DNA from: Bacillus sp. FSL K6-3431
GTDB lineage: Bacteria > Bacillota > Bacilli > Bacillales > Bacillaceae_C
Length of the DNA stretch: 64,000 nt
Assembly: GCF_038002605.1 (NCBI RefSeq)
Contig: NZ_JBBOCT010000001.1
Span: 1,054,001-1,118,000, forward strand
Direction: 5' to 3'
Below, in pieces: positions 25,249 to 34,522 of the stretch. The notes under the pieces were generated by a model, which was given only the letters and a program-made list of their open reading frames with translations, was not told the origin of the DNA and did not search any database. Position 1 is the first letter of the stretch. Each line of letters opens with the position of its first letter. Position numbers and translations under genes: made by a program.

Positions 25249-26298
25249 TTATTCATCTAAAAGACTTAAATTATCTTCTTCTATCTCATCATTTCCCGCG
25301 GCAACTTTATCCGCATCCAAACCATAGTGGTCACGAATCTTGTACATGACTTCGCTACGAATTTCCGGATTTTCTTTTAGGAATAGTTTTGCATTTTCAC
25401 GACCTTGACCTAGTCGTTCTTCATTATATGAATACCATGAACCGCTTTTTTGTACAATATCAAGTTCAGATCCCATGTCAATAATTTCTCCTTCACGGGA
25501 AATGCCTTCTCCATACATAATATCTACTTCCGCTACTCTGAAAGGGGGAGCTACTTTATTTTTCACTACTTTTATTTTTGTTTTATTACCAACAATATCT
25601 TGTCCTTGTTTGAGTTGTTCAGCACGGCGTACTTCAAGGCGAACGGAAGCGTAAAATTTCAATGCACGTCCACCTGGAGTTATCTCTGGATTTCCAAACA
25701 TAACGCCAACTTTTTCCCTGATTTGGTTAATGAATACAGCAATTGTATTTGATTTATTTATCGCTCCTGAAAGCTTACGAAGAGCTTGTGACATTAATCG
25801 AGCTTGCAAACCAACGTGAGAATCACCCATCTCCCCTTCAATTTCGGCTTTTGGAACTAAGGCTGCAACAGAGTCTATTACTAGTATTTCAATTGCACCA
25901 CTTCGAACGAGCGCTTCTGCAATTTCCAATGCTTGCTCACCAGTATCTGGTTGTGATAGCAATAATTCATCAATATTAACTCCTAATTTCTGAGCGTACA
26001 CCGGATCGAGCGCATGTTCTGCATCGATAAAGGCTGCTGTACCGCCATTCGCCTGCACTTCCGCAATCGCATGTAGTGACACAGTTGTTTTTCCTGAACT
26101 CTCAGGACCGTATATTTCTATTACCCTTCCACGCGGATATCCACCCACACCCAACGCTACATCTAGAGCTAGCGAACCGCTTGGAACAGTTGAAATTCTC
26201 CGGTCAGTCTTTTCACCTAATTTCATTACAGAACCTTTTCCAAATTGTTTCTCTATTTGTTTTAAAGCCATATCTAATGCTGCTTGACGATCACTCAC
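25249..26298 (-). CDS. recA: Recombinase RecA
   Basis: 349 residues, GTG start at 26298 behind GAGGAGG. RecA forms filaments on single-stranded DNA, drives strand exchange and triggers LexA cleavage. Motifs: [12 protein letters not shown] (Walker A), [19 protein letters not shown] (Walker B and L1), [17 protein letters not shown] (L2) and an acidic C-terminal tail ([14 protein letters not shown]). The upstream region has a sigma-A promoter and a LexA box. It lies in the usual cinA-recA-rny order. Confidence 0.99.
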   Translation of the reverse strand: MSDRQAALDMALKQIEKQFGKGSVMKLGEKTDRRISTVPSGSLALDVALGVGGYPRGRVIEIYGPESSGKTTVSLHAIAEVQANGGTAAFIDAEHALDPVYAQKLGVNIDELLLSQPDTGEQALEIAEALVRSGAIEILVIDSVAALVPKAEIEGEMGDSHVGLQARLMSQALRKLSGAINKSNTIAVFINQIREKVGVMFGNPEITPGGRALKFYASVRLEVRRAEQLKQGQDIVGNKTKIKVVKNKVAPPFRVAEVDIMYGEGISREGEIIDMGSELDIVQKSGSWYSYNEERLGQGRENAKLFLKENPEIRSEVMYKIRDHYGLDADKVAAGNDEIEEDNLSLLDE

Positions 26299-26377
26299 AC
26301 AATTTCCTCCTCTATATTAAATGTTTTTTATTCATTATTTTGTAGGTATATCTTGTCTCATTACAGAACCTATTTTT

Positions 26378-26428
26378 ATTATACATTGCTCTCGCCTATT
26401 TGCCAAGTAAAACGCGAACATTTATTCG
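26378..26428 (-). promoter_or_regulatory. recA promoter and LexA box
   Basis: Minus-strand TTGGCA (26401-26406), a 17-base gap and TATAAT (26378-26383). The LexA box CGAATAAATGTTCG (26415-26428) lies just upstream of the -35 and has one mismatch to consensus (CGAAT for CGAAC), the same deviation as the B. subtilis recA box. Confidence 0.9.
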
Positions 26429-26523
26429 ATCCTTTTATTAATCTATTTTCAATTAAAATCAAATTTCTCTCTATTCAAAATCGCTCTTTTCGGCTAATAA
26501 TTAATCAACTTTCATTTTTCAAA

Positions 26524-26549
26524 CAAAAAAAGAGCGCTTTTGGCACTCT
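26524..26549 (-). terminator. Intrinsic terminator of cinA
   Basis: AGAG/CTCT stem with inner GC pairs (26531-26537, 26543-26549) overlapping the stop codon, then seven T residues on the minus strand. Confidence 0.75.
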
Positions 26550-27792
26550 ATTTTTGTTTTAATTCCTGAAGTAAATAATAACAACCATATTTAACGGATC
26601 TTTTTCTATTTCCATTTCTTGACCCGGCAAGCTTTAATAAATATGCTTTTGATTGCCGTTCCTTAAAGGAGATACCAATCCAGACTGTCCCAGCAGGATT
26701 TCCTTCTAGTGAATCAGGACCTGCAGCACCTGTAAAGCTTATACCTATATCTGTTCCAAGCATGGTGCGTATATTATCAGCAAGTTCAAGCGCACACTGT
26801 TCACTAACAACGCCATATTGGTTAATCGTTTCTTCTTTCACATTACATAATTTCATTTTCGACTCGTTAGAATAACAAACGACGCCACCTATTAACATTG
26901 TACTAACACCCACTACTGCAGTCATATCGGACTGGAACAATCCACCCGTCAAACTTTCTGCGGCAGCAATCGTCACCCCCTCTTCTTCCAGCTTTTTCAA
27001 CAATTCTCTCATAAGTGAGGTTTCATCATATCCATAAAAATATTCGCCCACTAGTTCATTAATCTTGTTTTCCATCTCCACTAGCATCCTGCGTGCAGTA
27101 TCTTCTTGCTGATGACGCGCAGTAATTCTTACCGTTACTTCTCCATCACCAGCTAGTGGCGCTACTGTAGGATTTGTTTGCGCATCAATAATATCAGAGA
27201 GTTTTTCCGCAAGCTCAGCTTCACCAATACCAAAATAGCGGAGTACAAGCGATTCAATTTTTTCCGTTGTTCCCATCTTCGCTTCAATAGTGGGGCGACC
27301 ATAATTTCTAAACATTGGCTGCATTTCATGTGGCGGACCAGGGAGTAACATAAAATATGTATTAGCTGACTTTACAAACATTCCCGGGGCCATCCCGTGT
27401 TCATTCGGAAGTACATGTCCACCTTCTAAAACAAGTGCTTGCTTTTTATTATTTGCTGTCATCACTTTACCGATTTTATCAAAATAATCTAAAATGGTTT
27501 GCATCGCAACTTGATCTGTGATTAACTGTTTATCCAAATGCTGAGCAATCGTTTCTTTCGTCAAATCATCCTTTGTAGGCCCAAGTCCTCCAGTGAAAAT
27601 GATAAGATTTGCTCTTTCTTCTGCTTGTATAATCGCTTTTTTCAACCGAGATGGATTATCCCCAACAACTGTATGATGAAAAACGTTCACTCCAACTTCA
27701 GCTAGTTGAGCTGATAGGAATTGTGCATTTGTATTTGCAATCTGACCTAATAAAAGTTCCGTACCTACAGCGATAATTTCAGCATTCATCAT
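26548..27792 (-). CDS. cinA: CinA, competence/damage-inducible protein
   Basis: 414 residues if read from [17 protein letters not shown]. The ATG pair at 27792/27789 is preferred over a longer start because AAAGGG lies upstream. The N-terminal MoaB-like domain (COG1058, [24 protein letters not shown]) is linked to NMN deamidase / ADP-ribose pyrophosphatase activity in the family. The C-terminal PncC-type domain has AAESLTGGL, and ends near [20 protein letters not shown]. It precedes recA as in B. subtilis, but here recA has its own promoter and a terminator separates them. Confidence 0.95.
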   Translation of the reverse strand: MMNAEIIAVGTELLLGQIANTNAQFLSAQLAEVGVNVFHHTVVGDNPSRLKKAIIQAEERANLIIFTGGLGPTKDDLTKETIAQHLDKQLITDQVAMQTILDYFDKIGKVMTANNKKQALVLEGGHVLPNEHGMAPGMFVKSANTYFMLLPGPPHEMQPMFRNYGRPTIEAKMGTTEKIESLVLRYFGIGEAELAEKLSDIIDAQTNPTVAPLAGDGEVTVRITARHQQEDTARRMLVEMENKINELVGEYFYGYDETSLMRELLKKLEEEGVTIAAAESLTGGLFQSDMTAVVGVSTMLIGGVVCYSNESKMKLCNVKEETINQYGVVSEQCALELADNIRTMLGTDIGISFTGAAGPDSLEGNPAGTVWIGISFKERQSKAYLLKLAGSRNGNRKRSVKYGCYYLLQELKQK

Positions 27793-27818
27793 CGTACGCC
27801 CTTTCTTCATTTAAATAC

Positions 27819-28400
27819 TTACTTCGAATTTTTAAATACATCTCGGTTTTTAGCAAAGTAATCATATCCTGACCAGATAGTGAAAATCATTGCTACCCAA
27901 AGAGCAATCTTTGCAAACGGAAACCCAATTACTTCAAATGGAGCATTATAAAGTAGCAATGCAGAGACGGCAACAATTTGTGCCCATGTTTTAATTTTGC
28001 CTAACATATTTGCAGCGACTACTTCCCCAGATCCAGCAAGTATTAATCTTAGACCTGTTACAGCAAATTCACGACTAATAATAATAATCACAATCCAAGA
28101 TGGGGCAAATTGCATTTCAACTAGTACAATTAACGCTGCAGATACAAGTAATTTATCTGCTAAAGGATCTAAAAATTTGCCAAGATTGGTTATGAGATCA
28201 TACTTTCTGGCAAGATAGCCATCGATCCAATCCGTAATAGATGCAATAATAAAAAGTAATGCTCCAAGAAAATGTGAAGTAGGGATCGTCGAGCCTAGAA
28301 ATTGAATATCTCCCCAGTTAAAAGGAACGAGCATAAGAACTAGGAAAAGTGGTATTAATAATATACGTGAAACAGTTATTTTATTTGGTAAATTCATCAT
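27819..28400 (-). CDS. pgsA: Phosphatidylglycerophosphate synthase PgsA
   Basis: 193 residues. An integral membrane CDP-alcohol phosphotransferase, it makes phosphatidylglycerol phosphate from CDP-diacylglycerol and glycerol 3-phosphate. The catalytic signature D(x2)DG(x2)AR(x8)G(x3)D(x3)D is present, from DWIDGYLAR to GKFLDPLADK. Several hydrophobic segments fit the family. AGGAGG precedes two adjacent ATG codons, so the start may be 28400 or 28397. A terminator hairpin separates it from rodZ upstream. Confidence 0.97.
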   Translation of the reverse strand: MMNLPNKITVSRILLIPLFLVLMLVPFNWGDIQFLGSTIPTSHFLGALLFIIASITDWIDGYLARKYDLITNLGKFLDPLADKLLVSAALIVLVEMQFAPSWIVIIIISREFAVTGLRLILAGSGEVVAANMLGKIKTWAQIVAVSALLLYNAPFEVIGFPFAKIALWVAMIFTIWSGYDYFAKNRDVFKNSK

Positions 28401-28411
28401 CTATCCTCCTG

Positions 28412-28437
28412 AAAAAATAACCGCCGACTAGCGGCGG
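28412..28437 (-). terminator. Hairpin terminator between rodZ and pgsA
   Basis: CCGCCG/CGGCGG stem (28421-28426, 28432-28437) with a 5-base loop, followed by TTATTTTTTC on the minus strand. Confidence 0.8.
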
Positions 28438-28463
28438 AAGTCAATTCATGTTTAGTGTAATTA

Positions 28464-29336
28464 TTATTGCTTTTCAAATATTATTTTAAAATCTTGTCTT
28501 ACATATTGTTCTGGAGCAAGTTCGTATTCTATTTTTTCACCATTTATAATAATCTCCGTAAAATTGGCGGCGCCTGCAACGATATATACTTCCGATTCAT
28601 CATTAAGATCCAACGTCTCACTCATACCATCGCTAAGTAATTTACTTAAAATCGCTCGATTATTACTATCGCGTACTTCGATCCAGGTTTCACCATCTAT
28701 TGCCTTCACTTCAAGTTGAAATTCCTGAGCGTCAACGAGGTTATATGTTGTTACTTTTCCATTAACACCCGTCATTTGTAATTCTTGTTCCGCTACTTTT
28801 TCATCAAGGTCATCAGATTTCTCTGCTTGATCTTCATTTTCTTTAGAGACTGCAGTTTGCTTTTTAGGTGGAGAAATTTGATCAGATTCCTGGAATCCAA
28901 CATTTTCCTTGTTTTTAATGCCTGTTTTATCTCCATTGTCTGTAAAATGAATAACTAAATAATATATGCCAATTATTGCTGCAATAACAAATATACCAAC
29001 CAAGATTTTCGGGAATAATTCAATTAGCTTTGATGTACCTGCAGAAACCGCTCCTCTTTTTTGTACACGTGAAAGCTGTTCCGGTAAATCCTCATCATAC
29101 GCAAGCGGAATATCTTTTATATATTCATCAAACAATTCGTCTGGGTGCAGTCCAACCGCTTCTGCATATTGTTTAATAAATGCGCGTGCATAAAACTTTC
29201 CTGGCATCATCGAATAATTGCCTTCTTCAATTCCAATTAGATACTTCTTTTGTATTCTTGTGATATTTTGAAGCTCATCAAGCGTAAGGCTTTTCTCTTC
29301 CCGCGCTAACCGCAGGCGGCTTCCTAATTCAGTCAA
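28464..29336 (-). CDS. rodZ: RodZ-like cell-shape protein (YmfM)
   Basis: 290 residues if started at TTG 29336 (MTELGSRLRLAREEK), which aligns best with relatives and has AGGCGG upstream; GTG at 29345 is the alternative. The N-terminal helix-turn-helix (LTLDELQNITRIQKKYL) sits in the cytoplasm and contacts MreB in the family. A transmembrane helix lies at about residues 112-132 (ILVGIFVIAAIIGIYYLVI), then a charged linker and a C-terminal DUF4115 beta domain outside the membrane. It links the MreB cytoskeleton to wall synthesis. Confidence 0.9.
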   Translation of the reverse strand: MTELGSRLRLAREEKSLTLDELQNITRIQKKYLIGIEEGNYSMMPGKFYARAFIKQYAEAVGLHPDELFDEYIKDIPLAYDEDLPEQLSRVQKRGAVSAGTSKLIELFPKILVGIFVIAAIIGIYYLVIHFTDNGDKTGIKNKENVGFQESDQISPPKKQTAVSKENEDQAEKSDDLDEKVAEQELQMTGVNGKVTTYNLVDAQEFQLEVKAIDGETWIEVRDSNNRAILSKLLSDGMSETLDLNDESEVYIVAGAANFTEIIINGEKIEYELAPEQYVRQDFKIIFEKQ

Positions 29337-29354
29337 TGAAAACACCCGCCTATC

Positions 29355-30143
29355 CTAAAAATCAAAACCCATTCCAGGTTCATTAAAAAGATTGTTTTTC
29401 TCTACTACTTCATATGTAATTTCTTCTTCTGGGTTGTTACGTAGTTCAATAATATAGTCAAAGTCCTCCATGGAATATTCTGAATGCTCGACAAAAATAT
29501 CCGGATGTTCAATTACTTTTACAGCAGGTAATCGCATAATTTCCCTAACAAGTTGCCAATGCTGCTCATCTGCTCTATGCCGCGATACAATCCCATCAAT
29601 AATAAATATATTATTTGAATTATATTCATCTTGTATAAGTTGCTTTCTTATTGTTTGCTTTAAAAGGGTTGATGAAACAAATAACCATTTCTTATTCGCA
29701 CATACGCTTGAAGCTACTACGGATTCTGTTTTTCCTACTCTTGGCATCCCTCTAATACCGATTAATTTATGTCCTTCCTGTTTAAAAAGTTCTGCCATAA
29801 AATCAACTAAAAGTCCAAGTTCATCTCTAATGAATTGAAATGTTTTCTTATCATCCATATCCCGTTGAATATATCTGCCATGGCGAACAGCTAACCGATC
29901 ACGAAGCTTTGGTTCACGTATTTTTGTTACTTTGATCGTTTCGACTGTTTCTAAAATAGATTCCAGGCGTAAAATTTGTTCTTCTTTGTGCGCACGAAGT
30001 AATAAGCCACGTCTACCGCTATCCACACCATTTATACTAACAATATTAATCGATAACATTCCTAATAAAGAGGAAATATCACCTAATAAGCCAGGACGAT
30101 CAATTATAATTTCATATTCTAAATACCATTCTTTTCTGTTCAA
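29355..30143 (-). CDS. ymfK: YmfK family protein (DUF3388)
   Basis: 262 residues, TTG start at 30143 with GGGGAG upstream. The N-terminal 75 residues look like an ACT-type small-ligand domain (IIDRPGLLGDISSLLGMLSI). A P-loop-like segment follows, GIRGMPRVGKTESVVA at about residues 134-149, so the protein may bind nucleotide. The family is conserved next to ymfJ and rodZ in Bacillaceae, but its function is not known to me. Confidence 0.85.
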   Translation of the reverse strand: MNRKEWYLEYEIIIDRPGLLGDISSLLGMLSINIVSINGVDSGRRGLLLRAHKEEQILRLESILETVETIKVTKIREPKLRDRLAVRHGRYIQRDMDDKKTFQFIRDELGLLVDFMAELFKQEGHKLIGIRGMPRVGKTESVVASSVCANKKWLFVSSTLLKQTIRKQLIQDEYNSNNIFIIDGIVSRHRADEQHWQLVREIMRLPAVKVIEHPDIFVEHSEYSMEDFDYIIELRNNPEEEITYEVVEKNNLFNEPGMGFDF

Positions 30144-30283
30144 TTAAACAACTCCCCAAAAATGGTAATCACACAGATCCTTAATAATAATCTCAGAATG
30201 TCTAGCTTATATCATATCTGATTTTAGATAAAGATGAAAGAATTATATATTTATTAATCAAGACATCCTCATAGAGGGAGACA

Positions 30284-30310
30284 TAAAAAAAGAGAGGATA
30301 TTTCCCCTCT
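30284..30310 (-). terminator. Intrinsic terminator of ymfJ
   Basis: AGAGG/CCTCT stem (30293-30310) with AT-rich loop, followed by a run of T on the minus strand. Confidence 0.75.
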
Positions 30311-30328
30311 GCTTAAATCTGATCATTT

Positions 30329-30589
30329 TTATTGGCTGCTATTATTTTCAACAAGTCTTACCATGACGCTTGCCAAGGCTTGCTGTTCTTCTTTAGAAGC
30401 AACTGACCATAAATCTGACAACACTCGTTCTTGTTCATTTTTAGGGTCCACTTGCGTCGCTAAATAGTCACCTACTTGAAGCGCCAACTGATTAATCACT
30501 TCTTGTGACATCCCCTGCTCTTGTGCATTATCAAGACGATCACCTAAAAAGTTTTTCCATTGATCCCAATTTTCCAGTACTGACATCAT
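30329..30589 (-). CDS. ymfJ: YmfJ family protein (DUF3243)
   Basis: 86 residues. Small soluble, mostly helical protein. Family sequence: NWDQWKNFLGDRLDNAQEQG, then VGDYLATQVDPKNEQERVL and SKEEQQALASVMVRLV. AAAGGAGG precedes two adjacent ATG codons. Widespread in Bacillaceae at this locus; no established function in my knowledge. Confidence 0.9.
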   Translation of the reverse strand: MMSVLENWDQWKNFLGDRLDNAQEQGMSQEVINQLALQVGDYLATQVDPKNEQERVLSDLWSVASKEEQQALASVMVRLVENNSSQ

Positions 30590-30667
30590 CTGTACCTCCT
30601 TTGGATTTCACGTTCAAAAATATTATGCTCCCCACCATCAGCTTTATACACATTTGTTTTTATTACT

Positions 30668-31390
30668 TTATGTATACATACCACCGTTCACTGCAATTAC
30701 TTGTCCAGTGATATAAGATGATTTACTTGATAATAGAAAAAATACCGCATCAGCTATTTCTTTTGGTTCTGCTAAGCGTCCTAAAGGGATACTTTCTTCC
30801 AATTCCGTAAGTTCCTCATTTGAAAGCCAATTGAGCATAGCGGTATCAACGGCACCAGGTGCAACAGAGTTTACCCTTACTCCCGACCTTGCCGTTTCTT
30901 TACTTAACGCCTTTATAAAGGAAATTTGGGCACCTTTTACTGTCGAATACATAACCTCGCAGGCAGCACCAGTTTGACCCCATATCGAACTAATTAAAAC
31001 AATGGATGCAAATCCTTTATTCATTAGTTTTGGAAGCAGTTTACGAATTAATATGATTGGACTTTTCACATGAAGTTGTAGCATATTATCCACTGTATTA
31101 TCGGTTAAATCTGTAAATAAACCGTATGGTGCATTTCCACTTGAATAAACGATCGCATCGAGTTGAAATATACTGTCCGCAAGTATAACTGCGCCTTCAT
31201 CTGTTTCAAGATCAGCATAAATCGGTATCGCTTCAATGCCATATTTATTTAAACGAGCAAGTATTTCATCCATTTGTTTTTCACCTTTATTATAATGCAA
31301 ATACAAATTCCAACCTTTACTTGCCAGAGTTTCGGCAATCGCTGACCCTATTCCCCCGCTGGCACCTGTTATCAAAGCAAATTTTTTCAA
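30668..31390 (-). CDS. ymfI: Short-chain dehydrogenase/reductase YmfI
   Basis: 240 residues, TTG start at 31390 behind AGGGGG. Classic SDR: cofactor loop TGASGGIGSAIA at about residues 8-19, SSGNAPYG, catalytic Ser in LISSIWGQTG and Tyr-x3-Lys in YSTVKGAQ, and VNSVAPGAVDTAM. It resembles FabG-like oxidoreductases (3-oxoacyl reductase type). The substrate is unknown; in B. subtilis the gene also lies beside the ymfF/ymfH peptidase pair. Confidence 0.92.
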   Translation of the reverse strand: MKKFALITGASGGIGSAIAETLASKGWNLYLHYNKGEKQMDEILARLNKYGIEAIPIYADLETDEGAVILADSIFQLDAIVYSSGNAPYGLFTDLTDNTVDNMLQLHVKSPIILIRKLLPKLMNKGFASIVLISSIWGQTGAACEVMYSTVKGAQISFIKALSKETARSGVRVNSVAPGAVDTAMLNWLSNEELTELEESIPLGRLAEPKEIADAVFFLLSSKSSYITGQVIAVNGGMYT

Positions 31391-31403
31391 AACAATTTCC
31401 CCC

Positions 31404-31435
31404 TAAAAAAAAGAACCCGGTAGAACATACCGGGT
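31404..31435 (-). terminator. Intrinsic terminator of ymfH
   Basis: Perfect 8-base arms ACCCGGTA (31415-31422) and TACCGGGT (31428-31435), then TTCTTTTTTTT on the minus strand. Confidence 0.9.
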
Positions 31436-31443
31436 ATGATCAT

Positions 31444-32733
31444 TTATTTTTTTGGAATGACGTGGCATGTTGTCATCCTTTCCTCAGTAAAAAAGCTATT
31501 TGCAGCTTCTTTCACATCAGAAAAAGTTAACTCCTCTAGTACAGGAACAATTTCAAAAAAGTTCATTTCATTAAAAGCATAGCGTGTGAACTGATTTGCA
31601 ATGTATTCAGGTGAATTAACCGACCGCATAAAACCACCAATGCGTTTTTTCTTCGCTCTTTCCATTGCAATTTCTGTTAATTTCTGACCGTTTTTCGCTT
31701 CCAACATCATTGTCTGAAGTTGTTCAGTAAGTAAGTCTGGATCTTTTGTATCACTTCCAATGATCGCAAATCCAAAACCTTGTTCTTGTGTATAATCAAA
31801 CTGGAAGGTGTCATCAATGAGACCGCTATTATACAGCTCATCATAATTATCTGAGCTTTTTCCAAATAACATATCTAATAAAATATTAATTGTTAGCTCG
31901 TTTTTTAGCATGTCAGAGCCACTTTGATTCACATTATTTGCTTTTACGCCAACAAGACATTTTGATGTTTGGACATTCATCTCTAGGACTTGTTTTTTTT
32001 CTGCTACTTGAACGGGTTCATCCTCAAAGTGCCTAACGATTTCGGAGGCCGATTCGTATTGTCTACTTGCTTGGTTTTCTCGGATAAACATCATCATGTC
32101 TTCGGGTTTAACCGGGCCAGTAACAAACAGGAGCATATTACTCGGATGATAAAAAGTGTGATAGCATTCATATAATAAATCCGCCGTGATATGCGAAATT
32201 GATTCAATTGTGCCCGCAATATCAATTTTCACCGGATGCTGATGGTACATATTTTCGATAACTCCGAAATATAATCGCCAATCCGGATTATCATCGTACA
32301 TGGTAATTTCTTGCCCAATTATGCCTTTTTCTTTTTCAACAGTACCTTCTGTAAAATACGGCTCTTGCACCATATCGAGCAATGTCTCTAAATTTTGTTC
32401 GGTTTTCGATGTACTTGAAAATAAATAAGCTGTCCTTGTGAATGAGGTAAACGCGTTTGCGGATGCTCCTTGTTTACTAAACTGCTGAAAGACGTCTCCT
32501 GCTTCTTTTTCAAACATTTTATGTTCAAGAAAATGAGCGATTCCATCGGGAACAAGCTTTAACTGTTCTTGATTTAAAGGGATAAATTGGTTATCAATTG
32601 AACCATATTTTGTCGTAATAGTTGCAAATGTTTTATTAAACCCTTGTTTAGGCAAAAGATAGACTTCCAACCCATTTTCTAGTGTTTCATGATAAAGCGT
32701 TTCCTTTAATTGATCAAATACGATCTCTTTCAT
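31444..32733 (-). CDS. ymfH: M16-family peptidase YmfH (zinc-binding half)
   Basis: 429 residues. The inverted zinc motif HxxEH is present as HFLEHKMFE at about residue 67, with the downstream Glu expected near EKEKGIIGQEI. Two M16-type domains. It pairs with YmfF, which lacks the motif; M16B peptidases often work as such active/inactive pairs forming a closed chamber. It overlaps ymfF by 4 bases and is translated with it. The natural substrate is unknown; a peptide-processing role is a family inference. Confidence 0.93.
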   Translation of the reverse strand: MKEIVFDQLKETLYHETLENGLEVYLLPKQGFNKTFATITTKYGSIDNQFIPLNQEQLKLVPDGIAHFLEHKMFEKEAGDVFQQFSKQGASANAFTSFTRTAYLFSSTSKTEQNLETLLDMVQEPYFTEGTVEKEKGIIGQEITMYDDNPDWRLYFGVIENMYHQHPVKIDIAGTIESISHITADLLYECYHTFYHPSNMLLFVTGPVKPEDMMMFIRENQASRQYESASEIVRHFEDEPVQVAEKKQVLEMNVQTSKCLVGVKANNVNQSGSDMLKNELTINILLDMLFGKSSDNYDELYNSGLIDDTFQFDYTQEQGFGFAIIGSDTKDPDLLTEQLQTMMLEAKNGQKLTEIAMERAKKKRIGGFMRSVNSPEYIANQFTRYAFNEMNFFEIVPVLEELTFSDVKEAANSFFTEERMTTCHVIPKK

Positions 32734-34010
32734 GATTGTTCACCTTCCTTTCCTGCAAGAAAATAGATTGTATCCAAGTCTATTTTTTTACCAACAGCGA
32801 TAATATCTTCTTTTGTCGTTTCCGCCACTTTGTCTATCCAATCTTTCAATTGTACATTCGTTCCGGCAACGATATTATGGTATAGAATTTCGATTAGACC
32901 TCTTGCTGAATCAATCGTTTCAAGAAATTGATTTTGAATGACGGCTTTTGTTTGTTCTATTTCCTGATCGTTAAATTGGCCTTCTTTCATTAAATCCATT
33001 TGTTTTTTAATAATAGAAACAGCCTGATCATATTTTTGATTTTCAATTCCTGACATGACCATTAACAATCCTTTATGACTTTCAACTCTGCTTGCCGCAT
33101 AATATGCTAAGCTTTCTTTTTCCCGAACGTTTATGAATAATTTAGAGTGTGGAAATCCCCCATATATACCGTTAAATACCTGCATAGCAAAATAATCTTT
33201 GTCACCATAGGCTATATTTGTACGATAACCCATATTTAATTTACCTTGTTTAATATCCTGAATTTCTTTTACTTCTTTCTCTTCTTCAACTTTAGATATT
33301 AACTGTTCCTTGTTCGTTGCTTGAAGTCTTTCTGCAAACTCGAACTGACTGCAATATTCTACTACTTGTTCCGGATCTACATCACCAATGATGTATAAAT
33401 CTAGCTCATCATTACGAATTACAGATTCATAATATTCATACAATGACGAAGCAGTAATATTATCCACTTGGTCCAAATCGCCATTTAGCGGAACAGCATA
33501 TGCTTCGCCTTTACACATTTCTTCTACAAGTCGTGTGCTAGCATAGCGCATTTTATCATCGTAAATTGACTGTATGCGTTGCTTCAAATTACGTTTTTCT
33601 TTTTCTACAGTTTTTTCATCAAAAGCTCCATTTTCACTATTTGGTTGAAGTAAAACTTCTCTCAATAAATCAATACCTTTTTGCAGGAGTGGTGTTTGAT
33701 CTTGAAGAAATTTTTCATTTGCAATATCCATTGCAAAAGTAATAATATGTTGTTCTCCTTTTTTGGCTAGATCTGTATATAGTGAAGTACCATAAAGCTC
33801 GTCTAAATAGGAACGAAGTAACGTTGTAGTTGGAAACTTCTTCGAACTACTTTGTAATACATGTGGCAAAAGTGCTCTATATGTAGCGGAATCTTCTTGA
33901 AGCGGAGCTTTCATTTTCCAAACAAGCGTATTCGTTTTATACTTGTCCGTTTTGATCATATGCAATGTATAACCTTGTTTCTTGATTATTTGTTCCTTCT
34001 CAAGCAGCAT
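32730..34010 (-). CDS. ymfF: M16-family protein YmfF (non-catalytic half)
   Basis: 426 residues. The fold matches M16 peptidases (SATYRALLPHVLQSSSKKFP replaces the region that holds HxxEH in active members; YGGFPHSKLFINVREKES is the conserved C-terminal R/Y region). Because the zinc ligands are absent it should be the regulatory/substrate-binding subunit for YmfH. GGAGG precedes the ATG. First gene of the ymfF-ymfH unit. Confidence 0.9.
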   Translation of the reverse strand: MLLEKEQIIKKQGYTLHMIKTDKYKTNTLVWKMKAPLQEDSATYRALLPHVLQSSSKKFPTTTLLRSYLDELYGTSLYTDLAKKGEQHIITFAMDIANEKFLQDQTPLLQKGIDLLREVLLQPNSENGAFDEKTVEKEKRNLKQRIQSIYDDKMRYASTRLVEEMCKGEAYAVPLNGDLDQVDNITASSLYEYYESVIRNDELDLYIIGDVDPEQVVEYCSQFEFAERLQATNKEQLISKVEEEKEVKEIQDIKQGKLNMGYRTNIAYGDKDYFAMQVFNGIYGGFPHSKLFINVREKESLAYYAASRVESHKGLLMVMSGIENQKYDQAVSIIKKQMDLMKEGQFNDQEIEQTKAVIQNQFLETIDSARGLIEILYHNIVAGTNVQLKDWIDKVAETTKEDIIAVGKKIDLDTIYFLAGKEGEQS

Positions 34011-34144
34011 ACTGGTTAACCTCCAATTAAAACATAATTTGATAAGTATGTTTACTATACCTGTTTCTAGAGAGTTTGGGCAAGAATATACATTCTCGAT
34101 TACTCGTACTTGTGATAATTTATGTATATGTTCTGCTTATTATG

Positions 34145-34182
34145 CAAAAAAAGGATCAGACTATTATAGTCCGATCCCTTTT
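34145..34182. terminator. Bidirectional terminator behind nup operon
   Basis: GGATC-GACTA / TAGTC-GATCC arms (34153-34175) with one mismatch, and A/T runs on both sides. Confidence 0.85.
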
Positions 34183-34199
34183 TTCATAAAATAAACGGC

Positions 34200-34515
34200 T
34201 GCGTGTGAAGTGGGTCACATCGGTGTTACCACACGACGTGGCGTTTTTAGGCTCGCACGATGCGAGTCATAACGGTGTTGCCACACGACGTGGCGAACTG
34301 GCCGATGTTCCTTGTCTAGCTACAGCGCCCAGCGTCTAGCAATTAGGATGCTTCCTACGATAAGTCAACATCGGTTCGCCTTACAGGCTTACCGTGTTTC
34401 CTTTATCTCGTCAGAATCCCTACAGTTTGTACGTCGCTAAACGGCCGCTTTCGCTTTTGGCCTGCACGATGCAGGTCACATCGACGTTGCCACACGACGT
34501 GGCGAACTTAGCCGA
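34200..34515. repeat. Two-hairpin intergenic repeat, three copies
   Basis: This is the gene-free space behind nupQ. Two good copies each hold a hairpin with CGA loop (34252-34266 and 34461-34475), a 13-base gap, and a second hairpin GCCAC/GTGGC (34280-34294 and 34489-34503), followed by GAACT and GCCGAT. The first stems differ in sequence (CTCGCA/TGCGAG versus CCTGCA/TGCAGG) but keep pairing. A third, damaged copy covers about 34200-34242. Related fragments occur at 52816-52836. No gene is seen here. Confidence 0.75.
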
Positions 34516-34522
34516 TATTCCT

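Noticed and set aside
34200-34515. Possible CRISPR array
   Set aside because: Copies are irregularly spaced and the conserved unit contains two hairpins; no regular spacers.
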